Assembly: GCA_020633515.1 (NCBI GenBank)
Contig: JACKDM010000019.1
Location: 1-64,000, forward strand
Origin: Myxococcales bacterium
Lineage (GTDB): Bacteria; Myxococcota; Bradymonadia; UBA7976; UBA1532
Length of the DNA stretch: 64,000 nt
Reading direction: 5' to 3'
The notes under the pieces: generated by a model
Told to the model about the DNA's origin: nothing
The model's input: only the letters and a program-made list of their open reading frames with translations
The model's database searches: none
Translations under genes and position numbers: made by a program
In this document: piece after piece, positions 50,902 through 59,398 of the stretch
Position numbering within the stretch: the stretch's first letter is position 1
How the letters are laid out: each line of letters starts with the position of its first letter

Positions 50902-53196
50902 TCAGAAGCGGGCGGTGAGCTCGGCGCCGAAGGTGCGGGGCTCGTTGAGGAAGCCGGTGAGGTTGTTGAAGTCGATGCCACCCTCGAACTCTGTCTGGTC
51001 GAGCAGGTTGCGGCCGTAGGCGGCGGCTTCGAGCGCGGTGTCGTCGTCGATCTGCCATGTGTAGCCGAGGCGGGCGCCGACTTCGAGCAGTCCGTCGCTG
51101 CGGAACTCTTCGGAGTCATAGAGGAAGAAGCGGATCTCGCTGCGCCAGGCGAGGTCGACGAAGGCGAAGACCTCGTCGTCGCCGCGGACGGGGAGGCCGT
51201 AGCGGGCGGTGAGGTTGGCGATCCATTCGGGCGCGAGCGGGAGCGAGTTGCCGTCGATGACATAGGTGCCGGCGTCGGCGTCGGCGACGGGGTCGCGGAA
51301 GGTGATGCCTTGCGCGGCGCCGCCGACGACGCTGAGGCCGGGGTCGTCGATGGCGGTGCGGTTGAGGCTCAAGCCGGCGGTGAGGAAGAGGCCGGCGAGG
51401 GGGGCGGATGAGAGGTCGAGTTCGAAGCCATAGCCATGGGTGGCGTCGGCGTTGATGAGGGTGTTGAAGTTCTGCGCGCCGCCGACGGCGGTGAGCTGCT
51501 GGTCGGTGAGGGTGTAGTAGAAGCCGCTGAGGTTGGCGCGGAGCTGGCCTTGGAAGAGGCGGGTCTTGAGGCCGGCTTCGTAGGAGAGGATCTTCTCGCT
51601 GTCGGCGGTGGAGATGACATCGCCGAAGAGCACGCGGCCTTGGATGGAGGGGGCGCGGAAGCCACGGGCGACGCGGGCGTAGAGGTTGATGTCTTCGGCG
51701 GCGAACCAGGTGAGCGAGGCGTCGGCGCTGAGGAAGTCGTCGTCGAGCTCGACGGTCTGCTCGGTGAGCGCGCCGGCGCCGACGGGCGAGGTGTCGCGGC
51801 GGGCGGTGAAGTCCTTCTGCTCATGGGCGTAGCGGGCGCCGGCGCGGAGCTCGATGGCTTCGACGGGTCGGTAGGAGAGGCTGCCGAAGCCGGCGAGCGC
51901 GAGGGTCTGCTGGCTCTGGGTGGCGTAGCCGTTCTGGGGGTTGCCGGGCGCGAGCGAGTCGTAGCTGAAGCTCTGGATGTCGAGGTCTTCGTGGAAGAAG
52001 TAGGCGCCGACGACGAAGCCGAAGGGGCCGAGCTCCTGGCCGGTGAGGCGGAGCTCTTCGGTGAACTGGCCGAGCGCGGGCACGGCGTCGGCGGTCTCGG
52101 AGGGGAACGGGATGACACCGGGTCCCATGGGGAGGTCGGGCAGGAAGGCGGCGCCGTAGCCGCCGTCGATGTCACCGCGGCTGTAGGTCTCGGCGGTCTC
52201 GTAGGCGGTGATCGAGGTGAGGGTGAGGCGGCCGAGCTCTTGAGTGAGGGTGAGCGCGCCGCCGAGGCTGTCGAGGGTCTGCTCGTTCTGGCCGTCTTGG
52301 GAGACGGCGTATCGGTCGAAGCCATCGGCGAGGCCGCCGCCGGGGGCGATGGCGTTGGCGCGGAAGACGCGGGCGGTGCCGCGGAGGCGGCGGGCGTGGA
52401 TGTTGAGGAGCGCTTCGAAGTCGCCGAGGGTGAGGAGGAGCTGGGCGCGGGCGGCGAGGTCGTCGAAGCCTTCGAGGTCGGCGTCGGCGTCGGTGAGGGT
52501 GTTGTCGACGGAGTCGTCGCGGCGCTGGTAGAGCAGCGAGAGGCGGCCGGCGAGCAGATCGTCGACGAGGGGGCCGCCGAGGGCGCCTTCGGTCTCGACG
52601 AGGTTGAAGCTGCCGTAGGCGACGCTGGCGTAGGCGTCGAGCTCATCGGTGGGGCGCTTGCTCTCGAGCTTGATGGTGCCGGCGGGGGTGTTGCGGCCGA
52701 AGAGGGTGCCTTGCGGGCCGCGGAGGACCTCGACGCGGTCGAGGTCGAAGGCGGGGAAGGCTTTGAGGATGGGGTTCTCGAGGACGACGTCGTCGTAGAC
52801 GAGCGAGACGGGCTGGCTGGCGTTGAGGTCGAAGTCGGTGTTGCCGAGGCCGCGGATGTAGAAGCGGGGGAAGGTGCGGCCGAAGGAGGACTCGGCGTTG
52901 AGGCTGGGGACGCGGGCGGCGAGGAAGCGGATGTCGACGCCGGCCGCGGTGAGCGCGTCGAGCTGGTCGTCGGCGAGGGTGGCGACCGAGGCGGGGACGC
53001 GCTGGAGGTTTTCGCGAGTGCGGGTGGCGGTGACGATGATCTCTTCCATGCCGCCAGCGGCGGGGGCCTGGTCGGTGGCTTCGGTGCCTTCGGGAGCTTG
53101 GGTGGCTTCGGTGCCTTCGGGCGCGTCCTGCGCGATGGCAGGAGCGGCGAGGGCGAGGGTGAGTGCGGCGGTGAGCGTGCGGGGCGCGTGCGACAT
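50902..53196 (-). CDS. TonB-dependent outer membrane receptor
   Basis: 764 residues. Signal peptide MSHAPRTLTAALTLALAAPAIAQ, a short repeat (PEGTEATQAPEGTEAT), a TonB box (EEIIVTATR), the plug (VPASVATLADDQLDALTAAG; FYIRGLGNTDFD; DRVEVLRGPQGTLFGRNTPAGTI) and a 22-strand-type barrel ending in the typical aromatic C-terminus (FGAELTARF). It imports an unknown ligand such as a siderophore, cobalamin or carbohydrate. No transport or regulatory gene lies next to it. A copy of the 180-bp element occupies the space 46 bases upstream of its ATG. Confidence 0.93.
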   Translation of the reverse strand: MSHAPRTLTAALTLALAAPAIAQDAPEGTEATQAPEGTEATDQAPAAGGMEEIIVTATRTRENLQRVPASVATLADDQLDALTAAGVDIRFLAARVPSLNAESSFGRTFPRFYIRGLGNTDFDLNASQPVSLVYDDVVLENPILKAFPAFDLDRVEVLRGPQGTLFGRNTPAGTIKLESKRPTDELDAYASVAYGSFNLVETEGALGGPLVDDLLAGRLSLLYQRRDDSVDNTLTDADADLEGFDDLAARAQLLLTLGDFEALLNIHARRLRGTARVFRANAIAPGGGLADGFDRYAVSQDGQNEQTLDSLGGALTLTQELGRLTLTSITAYETAETYSRGDIDGGYGAAFLPDLPMGPGVIPFPSETADAVPALGQFTEELRLTGQELGPFGFVVGAYFFHEDLDIQSFSYDSLAPGNPQNGYATQSQQTLALAGFGSLSYRPVEAIELRAGARYAHEQKDFTARRDTSPVGAGALTEQTVELDDDFLSADASLTWFAAEDINLYARVARGFRAPSIQGRVLFGDVISTADSEKILSYEAGLKTRLFQGQLRANLSGFYYTLTDQQLTAVGGAQNFNTLINADATHGYGFELDLSSAPLAGLFLTAGLSLNRTAIDDPGLSVVGGAAQGITFRDPVADADAGTYVIDGNSLPLAPEWIANLTARYGLPVRGDDEVFAFVDLAWRSEIRFFLYDSEEFRSDGLLEVGARLGYTWQIDDDTALEAAAYGRNLLDQTEFEGGIDFNNLTGFLNEPRTFGAELTARF

Positions 53197-53242
53197 GGAA
53201 CCGGCCTCCCATCGACGTCCGTGGGGTGGAGCGTCGGCAGGC

Positions 53243-53424
53243 TAGCCCGAAAAGAGCGTGAGTTCCAGTCGCGAGCGACGGGAGACCGCCTCGCAGGCGG
53301 CTCCGCGGAGGGTGAGCCAGCGGAGCCGTACCTGAGGTACGGCGAGCATGGCGAGGCCGAGCAGAGCCGCATGGGAGGCGGGATCGCGGCGCGCAGCAGG
53401 GATACTCACGCTCTTTTCGGGCCA
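53243..53424 (-). mobile_element. 180-bp palindromic TA-flanked element, copy 2 (upstream of TonB receptor)
   Basis: Inverted repeats GCCCGAAAAGAGCGTGAGT / ACTCACGCTCTTTTCGGGC, flanked by TA on the left and CA on the right. The unit is again 180 bp. The core is nearly identical to copy 1, with two compensating one-base indels. The outer stem differs from copy 1 on both arms in a matched way (TGCGCG to AGCGTG), so base pairing is kept. It lies between the GNAT stop and the TonB receptor start, where it could form part of the receptor mRNA leader. Confidence 0.8.
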
Positions 53425-53450
53425 AGCGGTCCGGGGCGGGATGTAAACCG

Positions 53451-53927
53451 TCAGGAGAGGCGGCGCACGAAGATGATGAGGTCGTCGTCGGGTTTGTAGA
53501 AGCCGCGGATGCGGGCCTCTTCGGTGAAGCCGGCGGCGTGGTAGAAGCCGACCGCGGCGCCGTAGGCTTCCTGGCTGGCGGTCTCGACGCGGACGAGGCG
53601 GGCGCCGTCGGGTTTGATGGCTTCGTCCATGGCGGCGATGAGCTGGCGGGCGATGCCTTTGCGGAGGTGATCGGGGTGGGTGGCGAGCCAGTAGAGGTCG
53701 TAGGTGCCTTCGGTCATCGGGGTGGGGCCGAAGCAGATGTAGCCGGCGATCTGGCCGTCGGTCTCTTCGGCGAGGATGAAGTGATAGTCGGTCTGTTCGG
53801 GGCGGTCGAGCGCGATGTCGACGAGCTCCATGGCGACGCCGACCTCGGAGGGGTCGAAGGCGGGGGTGTCTTCGATGAGGTGGGCGAGCGCGGGGCGGCG
53901 AGCGGGGGTGAGGGGGACGAAGCGCAT
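53451..53927 (-). CDS. GNAT-family N-acetyltransferase
   Basis: 158 residues with the GNAT fold: GQIAGYICFGPTP (strand 4 region), acetyl-CoA loop LATHPDHLRKGIARQLIAAMD (motif A, RKGIA), and AVGFYHAAGFTEEARIRGFY (motif B). The substrate is unknown. It starts 20 bases after the ATP-grasp gene, which suggests co-transcription and perhaps successive action on one amino-acid or peptide substrate. Confidence 0.9.
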   Translation of the reverse strand: MRFVPLTPARRPALAHLIEDTPAFDPSEVGVAMELVDIALDRPEQTDYHFILAEETDGQIAGYICFGPTPMTEGTYDLYWLATHPDHLRKGIARQLIAAMDEAIKPDGARLVRVETASQEAYGAAVGFYHAAGFTEEARIRGFYKPDDDLIIFVRRLS

Positions 53928-53947
53928 GGTGTGGTCTCGGGCGGGGG

Positions 53948-55066
53948 TCAGAGGCCGAGCGCGCTGCCTTCGCTGCGGCGGACGCGGCGGCGGGCGTGGA
54001 GGGCGCGCTGGCGGGGCACGGCGGCGCGGGCGCGGGCGGCGAGCGCGATGGTGTGCACGAGGCGCGGGTAGTCGATGCCGCCGCGGGCGGCGGCGAGCGC
54101 GAAGCCGGCGTCGGGGGAGATGTCGCAGTTGGGGTTGACGTCGATGACCCAGGGGCGGCCGCGGCCGTCGACGCGGACGTCGATGCGGGCGTAGTCGCGC
54201 AGGCCGAGCGCCTGGCCGGTGCGGCGGGCGATGTCGGCGAGGCGGGCGGCGAGCGTGGGGCCGACGTCGGCGGCGACGCTCGCGCAGCCGTTCCACTCGG
54301 GGGAGTCGGGGTGCCACTTGGCGGCGTAGGCGACGATGCGGGGGAGCTCGGCGGGGAGCTTGCCGAAGTCGATCTCGCTGAGCGGGAGCGCGCGGAGCGG
54401 CTGGCCGAGGAGCGCGATGTTGATCTCGCGGCCTTCGATGTAGCGCTGCACGATGATCGGGCCGCCGATGGTCTCGCGGAGCTCGGCGACGATGGCGGCG
54501 AGCGCGCGGGCGTCGTGCACGACGGAGCGGGAGTGGATGCCGGTGGAGCCGTCTTCGGCGTCGGGCTTGACGATGACGGGGTACTCGATGCCGGCGGGGA
54601 GCGGCCTGCCGGGGACGAGGCGCCAGGTGGCGGGCACGGCGACGCTGGCGGCGCGGAGCGCGGCGTTGCAGCTCGACTTGCGCAGGCAGGTGAGGAGCGC
54701 GCGGGGCGGGTTGCCGGTGTAGGCGACGCGGTGGCGCTCGAGCACGGCGGCGACGGCCGGTTCGAAGTCGGCGCGGCCGTCGAGCGACTCGCAGAGGTTG
54801 AAGACGAGCCCCGGGCGGCGCTCGCGGATCGCGTGGGCGATCTCGGCGAGGCTGTTGACGCCGACGCGGTGGACCTGGAAGTCGGGGAAGGTCGCGAGCG
54901 CGCGGGTGACGGCGCCGGCGGCGAGCTCGACGTCGGCCCGGGCGCGGAGCGCGAGGTCGTCGGGGCTGTAGTCGGGGGATCTGGGGGGTTCGTCGCTCTC
55001 GCCGGGGTCGGCGGCGTCGGCGGCGGAGGGGAAGTCGGCGTTGTGGAGGACCGTCACGTTGATCAT
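53948..55066 (-). CDS. D-Ala-D-Ala ligase-like ATP-grasp ligase
   Basis: 372 residues from ATG 55066. ATP-grasp features: GLVFNLCESLDGRADFEPAV (N-terminal domain), AYTGNPPRALLTCLRKSSCN, VIVKPDAEDGSTGIHSRSVV (ATP-binding Lys and glycine loop), IVQRYIEGREINIALLG, and the metal-binding end DYARIDVRVDGRGRPWVIDVNPNCDI. Like Ddl enzymes it should join a carboxylate to an amine through an acyl phosphate. It is not in a cell-wall cluster, and the partner gene is a GNAT, so it may be a dipeptide or amino-acid ligase. An in-frame ATG at 55135 would add 23 residues. Confidence 0.88.
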   Translation of the reverse strand: MINVTVLHNADFPSAADAADPGESDEPPRSPDYSPDDLALRARADVELAAGAVTRALATFPDFQVHRVGVNSLAEIAHAIRERRPGLVFNLCESLDGRADFEPAVAAVLERHRVAYTGNPPRALLTCLRKSSCNAALRAASVAVPATWRLVPGRPLPAGIEYPVIVKPDAEDGSTGIHSRSVVHDARALAAIVAELRETIGGPIIVQRYIEGREINIALLGQPLRALPLSEIDFGKLPAELPRIVAYAAKWHPDSPEWNGCASVAADVGPTLAARLADIARRTGQALGLRDYARIDVRVDGRGRPWVIDVNPNCDISPDAGFALAAARGGIDYPRLVHTIALAARARAAVPRQRALHARRRVRRSEGSALGL

Positions 55067-55240
55067 CGGGCCGAATCCAAGACCGGGCCGGTGGGGGGCG
55101 CCCGTTTTGCTCGTTTTGCGCTCTGGCCGGTGCAAGATAGCCTCCTCGTCGAGAATCGCAAGCGGTTCCGACGGGGGTCCGCAACTTCTGCGCCAGCAGG
55201 GGCGGTGGGACGCGGTTTCGGGCGGTGGACGCGGTCGCGT

Positions 55241-55283
55241 GGGGCGGATCGGGGCGGCGTGGGGCGGTTCGGGGCGGGTGGGG
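55241..55283 (+). repeat. Tandem 10-bp G-run repeat (possible G-quadruplex)
   Basis: GGGGCGGATC, GGGGCGGCGT, GGGGCGGTTC and GGGGCGGGTG follow each other, then GGGC. This makes five G-runs spaced exactly ten bases apart. It lies in the 234-bp gap between the globin gene's stop and the ATP-grasp start. Apart from a weak TATCTT nothing else is seen in that gap. Confidence 0.6.
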
Positions 55284-55300
55284 CGTCGTGGGACTCGGGC

Positions 55301-55843
55301 CTACTTCGCGGGCATCTTGATGACGTTCTCGATGAGGCGCCTCGACATGCCGGTGAACTTGGAGAAGCGGTCGAGGCGCTCTTCGCCATAGGCGAGGTTG
55401 ATGATGGCGAGGTCGAGGTCGCAGAGCTTGACGAAGCTGGCGGTCTTCGCGGCGAGCTCGGCGGGGTCGCTGATCTCGTTGGCGAGGGCGAGCAGCATGC
55501 CGGTGCGGATGGTGCTCATGACGCCTTCGACGAAGCGGGGGTCGATGCCCATCGCGACGTGGACCTGGCCGATGCGGGCGCGGCCTTCGAAGTAGGCGTC
55601 GCCGTAGTCGCCGGCGCAGAGCTCGGCGAGGTAGCGGCGGTGGGTCTTCTTGAGCGCGTCGACGCGGCCGGCGATGACCTTGGCGGTCTCTTCGACGGTG
55701 CCGAGCGTGTCGTAGAAGTGGTCGGTGATCGCGGGGCCGTGGCGCTCCACGATGGGCGCGAGGCTGATGAGGTTCTGGGCGTCGGCGTCGCTGAACTCGA
55801 CGAAGCGCTTGAGCGCTTCGAACTCCTGGCTGGTCACGGGCAT
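55301..55843 (-). CDS. Single-domain globin-coupled-sensor-type globin (protoglobin-like)
   Basis: 180 residues covering only the globin domain of globin-coupled sensors: TDHFYDTLG (helix B), HRRYLAELCAGDYGDAYFEGR, and the proximal-His segment RIGQVHVAMGIDPRFVEGVM. It ends with LDRFSKFTGMSRRLIENVIK. No kinase, cyclase or methyl-accepting domain is attached, so it would bind O2, NO or CO alone or act with a partner. ATG 55843 has AAAGGA directly upstream; an in-frame ATG 48 bases earlier lacks a ribosome site. An inverted repeat lies about 50 bases upstream. Confidence 0.88.
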   Translation of the reverse strand: MPVTSQEFEALKRFVEFSDADAQNLISLAPIVERHGPAITDHFYDTLGTVEETAKVIAGRVDALKKTHRRYLAELCAGDYGDAYFEGRARIGQVHVAMGIDPRFVEGVMSTIRTGMLLALANEISDPAELAAKTASFVKLCDLDLAIINLAYGEERLDRFSKFTGMSRRLIENVIKMPAK

Positions 55844-55893
55844 TGTCCTTTCCCCCTCCGTCGGACGCTGTGGTTGTAGCGGAAGACACACTG

Positions 55894-55909
55894 CGTTACC
55901 AGCGTAACG
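55894..55909. promoter_or_regulatory. Inverted repeat upstream of the globin gene, possible operator
   Basis: CGTTAC-CAGC-GTAACG is a perfect 6+4+6 inverted repeat, 51 bases upstream of the globin ATG. It overlaps the place of a -35 box for the weak -10 TACAAC on the minus strand. It is notable for being AT-containing in GC-rich surroundings. Confidence 0.35.
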
Positions 55910-55940
55910 ATGCCTCGGATTCTTCGATACGGAGGTTCGC

Positions 55941-56549
55941 TCAGATCGCGGTGAGGCGGGCTTCGACCTGGTCGAGGGCGTGGATGACGTGGGCGTTGTC
56001 GGGTTCGAGGGCGCGGGCGACGCGGAGGAGGCGGACGGCTTCGGCGAGCGCGGGGCGGAGCGCGCCGGTCTCGCCGCGGGCTTGTTCGAGGACGTCGCGG
56101 GCCATGCGCCAGTAGTGGTCGGCGATGGGGCCGGGGTCGTCGAGGGTGGCGGTGTCGGGGTCGATCTCGACGGATTCGACGGTGTCGCCGGGGCCGGGGG
56201 GGGCGCTGTCGGGGAGGGGGTCGGCGGCGAGGAGCGCGGCGCGGAGGCCGGTGAGGTAGGCGTCGAGCCAGGCGCGGTCGTCGGGGGTGAACTCGACGGC
56301 GACGCGGAGGCGGACGCCGCCGTCGGGGCGGGGGCGGACCCGCTCGACGCGGCCGCCGAGGCGGAGGCGGTCGGGGGCGCCGGGGGGGCTGACGACGATG
56401 AGGATGGCGGTGCCTTCGGGGACGGGGCGGGGGTGGCGGACGGCGAGGAGGGCGCGGGCGAGCTGCTTGTCGTAGAACTCGACGAAGGTCGCGGGGGTTT
56501 CGAAGCGGAGGCGGCTGGCGAGGCGGCCGTCGTCGGGTGAGGTGGACAT
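55941..56549 (-). CDS. PilZ-like protein with C-terminal helical tail
   Basis: 202 residues. Residues ~10-110 resemble a degenerate PilZ domain: [20 protein letters not shown], then [28 protein letters not shown], then [22 protein letters not shown]. The RxxxR and DxSxxG c-di-GMP motifs are not evident, so it may not bind the nucleotide. After an acidic linker, the end ([31 protein letters not shown]) looks like one TPR. ATG 56549 is the start that gives a normal N-terminus. Divergent from the exporter gene. Confidence 0.65.
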   Translation of the reverse strand: MSTSPDDGRLASRLRFETPATFVEFYDKQLARALLAVRHPRPVPEGTAILIVVSPPGAPDRLRLGGRVERVRPRPDGGVRLRVAVEFTPDDRAWLDAYLTGLRAALLAADPLPDSAPPGPGDTVESVEIDPDTATLDDPGPIADHYWRMARDVLEQARGETGALRPALAEAVRLLRVARALEPDNAHVIHALDQVEARLTAI

Positions 56550-56686
56550 CGGCGCGATGGTATGCGGGGGGCGGGGCGGCGGCAAATCGGCGGTTCTGCG
56601 GGGGCGCGGAGCGGGGTCTGGGGCGGCGATCCGGGCGGGGGCGGGTCGTGTTATGGTCCGCCGTCTTCGGGGTGCGTGAGGGGTGC

Positions 56687-58381
56687 GTGTTCGATCGTCA
56701 TCTGCGCGCGCTGCTGGCTCCGCGGATCGGGGCGCTGGGCCGGCTGGTGGGCTGGGCGGGGATCCTGGCGGGGTGTACGGCGGCGTATGGGGCGCTGGCG
56801 GGGCCGGTGCTGCGGGCGTTGTTCGGGGGGGCGGGGCTGTCGTGGCCGGCTTGGGTGGCGCCCTATCTGCCGGCGCCGCCGGGGATCGAGGCGCTGCGGC
56901 GGTGGCTGCCGGTGGTGGTGGTGGGGGTGGCGGGGCTCAAGGCGCTGGCGTTTCATCGGCACGCGGTGGGGGTGGCGGTGGTGGGTCAGGGGGTGGCGTT
57001 CGAACTGCGGCGGCGGCTGCATCGGCGGGCGCTGGCGCTGCCGCCGGATGGGGCGGCGGCGATGGGGGCGGGGGATCTGTTGAGCCGGTGTACGCACGAC
57101 GCGGAGGCGGTGGAGCGGCTGGTGGTGGAGGGCGGGGCGTCGGTGGTGCGCGATGGGTTGCAGGCGGTGGCGCTGCTCGGGGTGTGCGTGGCGCTCGATC
57201 CGGTGCTGGCGGCGGTGGCGTTCGCGGTGTATCCGCTGGCGTTCTGGCCGATCGCGCGGTTCGCGCGGCGGCTGCGGCGGGCGGCGGGGGACGCGCACGC
57301 GGAGCGGGGGGCGCTGGCGGTGGAGCTGGGTGATCAGCTCGCGCGGCTGCCGTTGATCCAGTTGAGCGCGGCGCGGGGGTTCGCGGAGCGGCGCTTCGGG
57401 GCGGCGGCGGGCGCGGTGCGGGACGCGGTGGTGCGGTCGGTGCGGGTGCGGGCGTTTGCGTCGCCGTTCACCGAGGTGCTCGGCGCGGCGGCGCTGGCGG
57501 GCACGCTGGTGTACGCGGCGGGGCGGGTGGCGGCGGGGGAGACGGCGCCGGAGCTGGTGATCGGGTTCTTCGCGGCGTTGATGATGCTGTACCAGCCGGT
57601 GAAGGGGCTGGTGCGGGCGGTGGAGGTGATGGCGCCGGGGCGGGCGGCGCTGGATCGGGTGGCGGCGGTGCTCGACGCGGCGGAGGGGCTGCCGGTGGGC
57701 GGTGATCGGCCGGCGCCGGCGGGGGCGCCGCGGATCGCGGTGGCGGGGCTGGAGGCGCGGCGCGGGGGGCGGGCGGTGCTGCGGGGGGTCGATCTGGCGC
57801 TCTCGCCGGGGCAGATCACCGCGCTGTGCGGGCCGAACGGGGCGGGAAAGACGACGCTGGCGTGGCTGCTGGCGGGTTTGATCGAGCCGGCGGCGGGCGC
57901 GGTGACGGTCGACGACGTGCCGCTCGGCGCGCTCGACGCGGACGGCTGGCGGGCGCGGATCGGGTGGGTGACGCAGGGGCTCGACGTGGGGCGGGGGAGC
58001 TTGCGGGAGAACGTGCTGTTCGGTGATCCGCCGGGCGGCGCGGCGCGGCTGGACGCGGTGGCGGCGCTGTGCGGGCTGGACGCGCTGGTGGCGCGGCTGC
58101 CGGCGGGGTGGGAGACGCCGCTCGGGGACGGCGGCGCGGGGCTCTCGGGCGGCGAGCGGCAGCGGGTGGCGCTCGCGCGGGCGCTGGTGCGCGATCCGGC
58201 GTTGTTGATCCTCGATGAGCCCGACGCGCACCTCGACGCGGCGGCGGTGGAGGCGCTGCGGGTGATCCTGCCGGCGGCGGCGCGGCGGTGCACGGTGCTG
58301 TTGATCACGCACGATCCGGCGGTCGCGGCGCTGGCCGATCGGGTGGTGCGGCTGGTCGATGGGCGGGTGGTGGCCGGGTGA
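56687..58381 (+). CDS. ABC exporter, MsbA-like (fused membrane and ATPase domains)
   Basis: 564 residues from GTG 56687 (AGGGG upstream). The N-terminal six-helix exporter domain (~20-320) contains [21 protein letters not shown], and the ATPase (~345-564) has Walker [30 protein letters not shown] (Q-loop), signature [15 protein letters not shown], Walker [13 protein letters not shown] and LLITHDPAV. The usual SAT after DEP is DAH. Its position before DUF374, lpxK and an LpxL-type gene suggests lipid A-core flipping, as for MsbA. Its stop overlaps the start of the DUF374 gene. Confidence 0.9.
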   Translation: MFDRHLRALLAPRIGALGRLVGWAGILAGCTAAYGALAGPVLRALFGGAGLSWPAWVAPYLPAPPGIEALRRWLPVVVVGVAGLKALAFHRHAVGVAVVGQGVAFELRRRLHRRALALPPDGAAAMGAGDLLSRCTHDAEAVERLVVEGGASVVRDGLQAVALLGVCVALDPVLAAVAFAVYPLAFWPIARFARRLRRAAGDAHAERGALAVELGDQLARLPLIQLSAARGFAERRFGAAAGAVRDAVVRSVRVRAFASPFTEVLGAAALAGTLVYAAGRVAAGETAPELVIGFFAALMMLYQPVKGLVRAVEVMAPGRAALDRVAAVLDAAEGLPVGGDRPAPAGAPRIAVAGLEARRGGRAVLRGVDLALSPGQITALCGPNGAGKTTLAWLLAGLIEPAAGAVTVDDVPLGALDADGWRARIGWVTQGLDVGRGSLRENVLFGDPPGGAARLDAVAALCGLDALVARLPAGWETPLGDGGAGLSGGERQRVALARALVRDPALLILDEPDAHLDAAAVEALRVILPAAARRCTVLLITHDPAVAALADRVVRLVDGRVVAG

Positions 58382-58465
58382 GTGAGGCGAACCGTGGAGC
58401 GAGGCGAGCGAACGCCGACGCGGCGCAGATCCCGCCCGCCGGGCGGCCGGATGAGCGCGACACCA
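58378..58465 (+). repeat. Gene-junction repeat, copy D (translated as N-terminus of the DUF374 gene)
   Basis: Starts GTGAGT on the TGA of the exporter gene and contains CGGCGCAGATCCCGCCCG with the shared palindrome CCGCCC-GCC-GGGCGG. It reads [10 protein letters not shown]..., then [14 protein letters not shown]. It is the shortest copy and runs in frame into the acyltransferase. Confidence 0.6.
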
Positions 58466-59076
58466 GGACACCACGGCTTCTGGCTTGGGCGGCGGCCATC
58501 TTGATCCGGTTGTGGATCGCGACGTTGCGCTATTGGCGGCGGGGTCCGGTGCCGGCGGGGCCGGGGCTGGTGGCCTTCTGGCATGGCGACCAGCTCCCGT
58601 TGATCGGGCAGCGGCCGGCGGGGCGGCTGGTGGCGCCGGTGAGCCTGAGCGCGGACGGGCGGTTGCAGGCGCAGATCCTCGGGCGGCTGGGGATCGAGCA
58701 CGTCTCGGGGTCGAGCAGCCGGGGCGGGGCGCGGGCGCTGCGGGGGCTGTGGCGGGCGCTCGGCGGGGGCGCGATCGGGCTGGTGGCGGTCGACGGGCCG
58801 CGGGGGCCGCGGGGGGTGGTCAAGCCGGGGGTGGTGTATCTGGCGCGGCGGCTCGGGGTGCCGGTGTGGCCGGTCGGGGTCGCGGTGCGGCGCGGGCGGC
58901 GGCTGCGGCGGGCGTGGGATCGTTACCTGCTGCCGCTGCCGGGGACGCGGGTGGTGGTGGTCTTCGGGGAGCCGTGGCGGCCGGGCGAGCTGGACGACGC
59001 GGCGGCGTGCGCGGCGCTCGGGGAGCGGATCGCGGCGGCGTCGGCGGCGGCGCGGGCGGGGCTCGATCGACGGTGA
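58378..59076 (+). CDS. DUF374/LPLAT-family acyltransferase with repeat-encoded N-terminus
   Basis: 232 residues from GTG, which overlaps the exporter stop (GTGA). The LPLAT motifs are [15 protein letters not shown] (HxxxxLP type), [24 protein letters not shown] and [19 protein letters not shown], as in DUF374 proteins found with lipid A genes. It probably acylates or otherwise modifies a lipid A intermediate at the inner membrane. The first ~30 codons come from the junction repeat ([14 protein letters not shown]) and are not part of the family fold. No other good start exists before the first helix. Confidence 0.85.
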   Translation: MSEANRGARRANADAAQIPPAGRPDERDTRTPRLLAWAAAILIRLWIATLRYWRRGPVPAGPGLVAFWHGDQLPLIGQRPAGRLVAPVSLSADGRLQAQILGRLGIEHVSGSSSRGGARALRGLWRALGGGAIGLVAVDGPRGPRGVVKPGVVYLARRLGVPVWPVGVAVRRGRRLRRAWDRYLLPLPGTRVVVVFGEPWRPGELDDAAACAALGERIAAASAAARAGLDRR

Positions 59077-59398
59077 AAGGGGGGCGGCCGGACGCGCGCG
59101 GAGAGGGCAGGAGCGGCGTCGGCGAAGAGCTTGTCACGGAGTCGCTTTTCCGGTTCACTCGACCGTGGGGATTGCTGTGGTCGGCTGTCCCGGGCGCTGT
59201 GACATGGATGTCAGAGCGTCGCCCGGGGTTGACACCTGCGGCGTGCGCCTCGCGGCGGCTCGGGCGCTCGGGCACCGCGAGCAGACGCGACTCCGCGGCC
59301 GGCCGCGCATCTCAAGGTTCGGGTGGTGTGGCTGTTGCAGTGATCGGCGCCGCGCCCCCGGGTCGAACCGGATCGGCCCGGGCGTGAGGAGGTTTCCC
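59077..59398 (+). other. Intergenic region and leader before rpoD
   Basis: 322 bases without a gene. It contains TTGACA at 59229-59234, but no convincing -10 lies 16-18 bases beyond. The last 15 bases carry AGGAGG before the rpoD start. No terminator-like stem with T-run was found after the DUF374 gene. Confidence 0.5.

Noticed and set aside
52643..53425. A minus-strand frame beginning inside copy 2 of the 180-bp element and overlapping the TonB receptor
   Set aside because: Its first ~60 codons are the element and the rest is an Arg/Pro-rich shadow of the receptor's 5' end. The receptor's signal peptide and plug are clear in another frame.
59229..59234. TTGACA as a promoter of rpoD
   Set aside because: A perfect -35 hexamer, but the 16-18 bases beyond it lead to GCGGCG-type sequence with no -10. 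Mentioned only in the intergenic entry.
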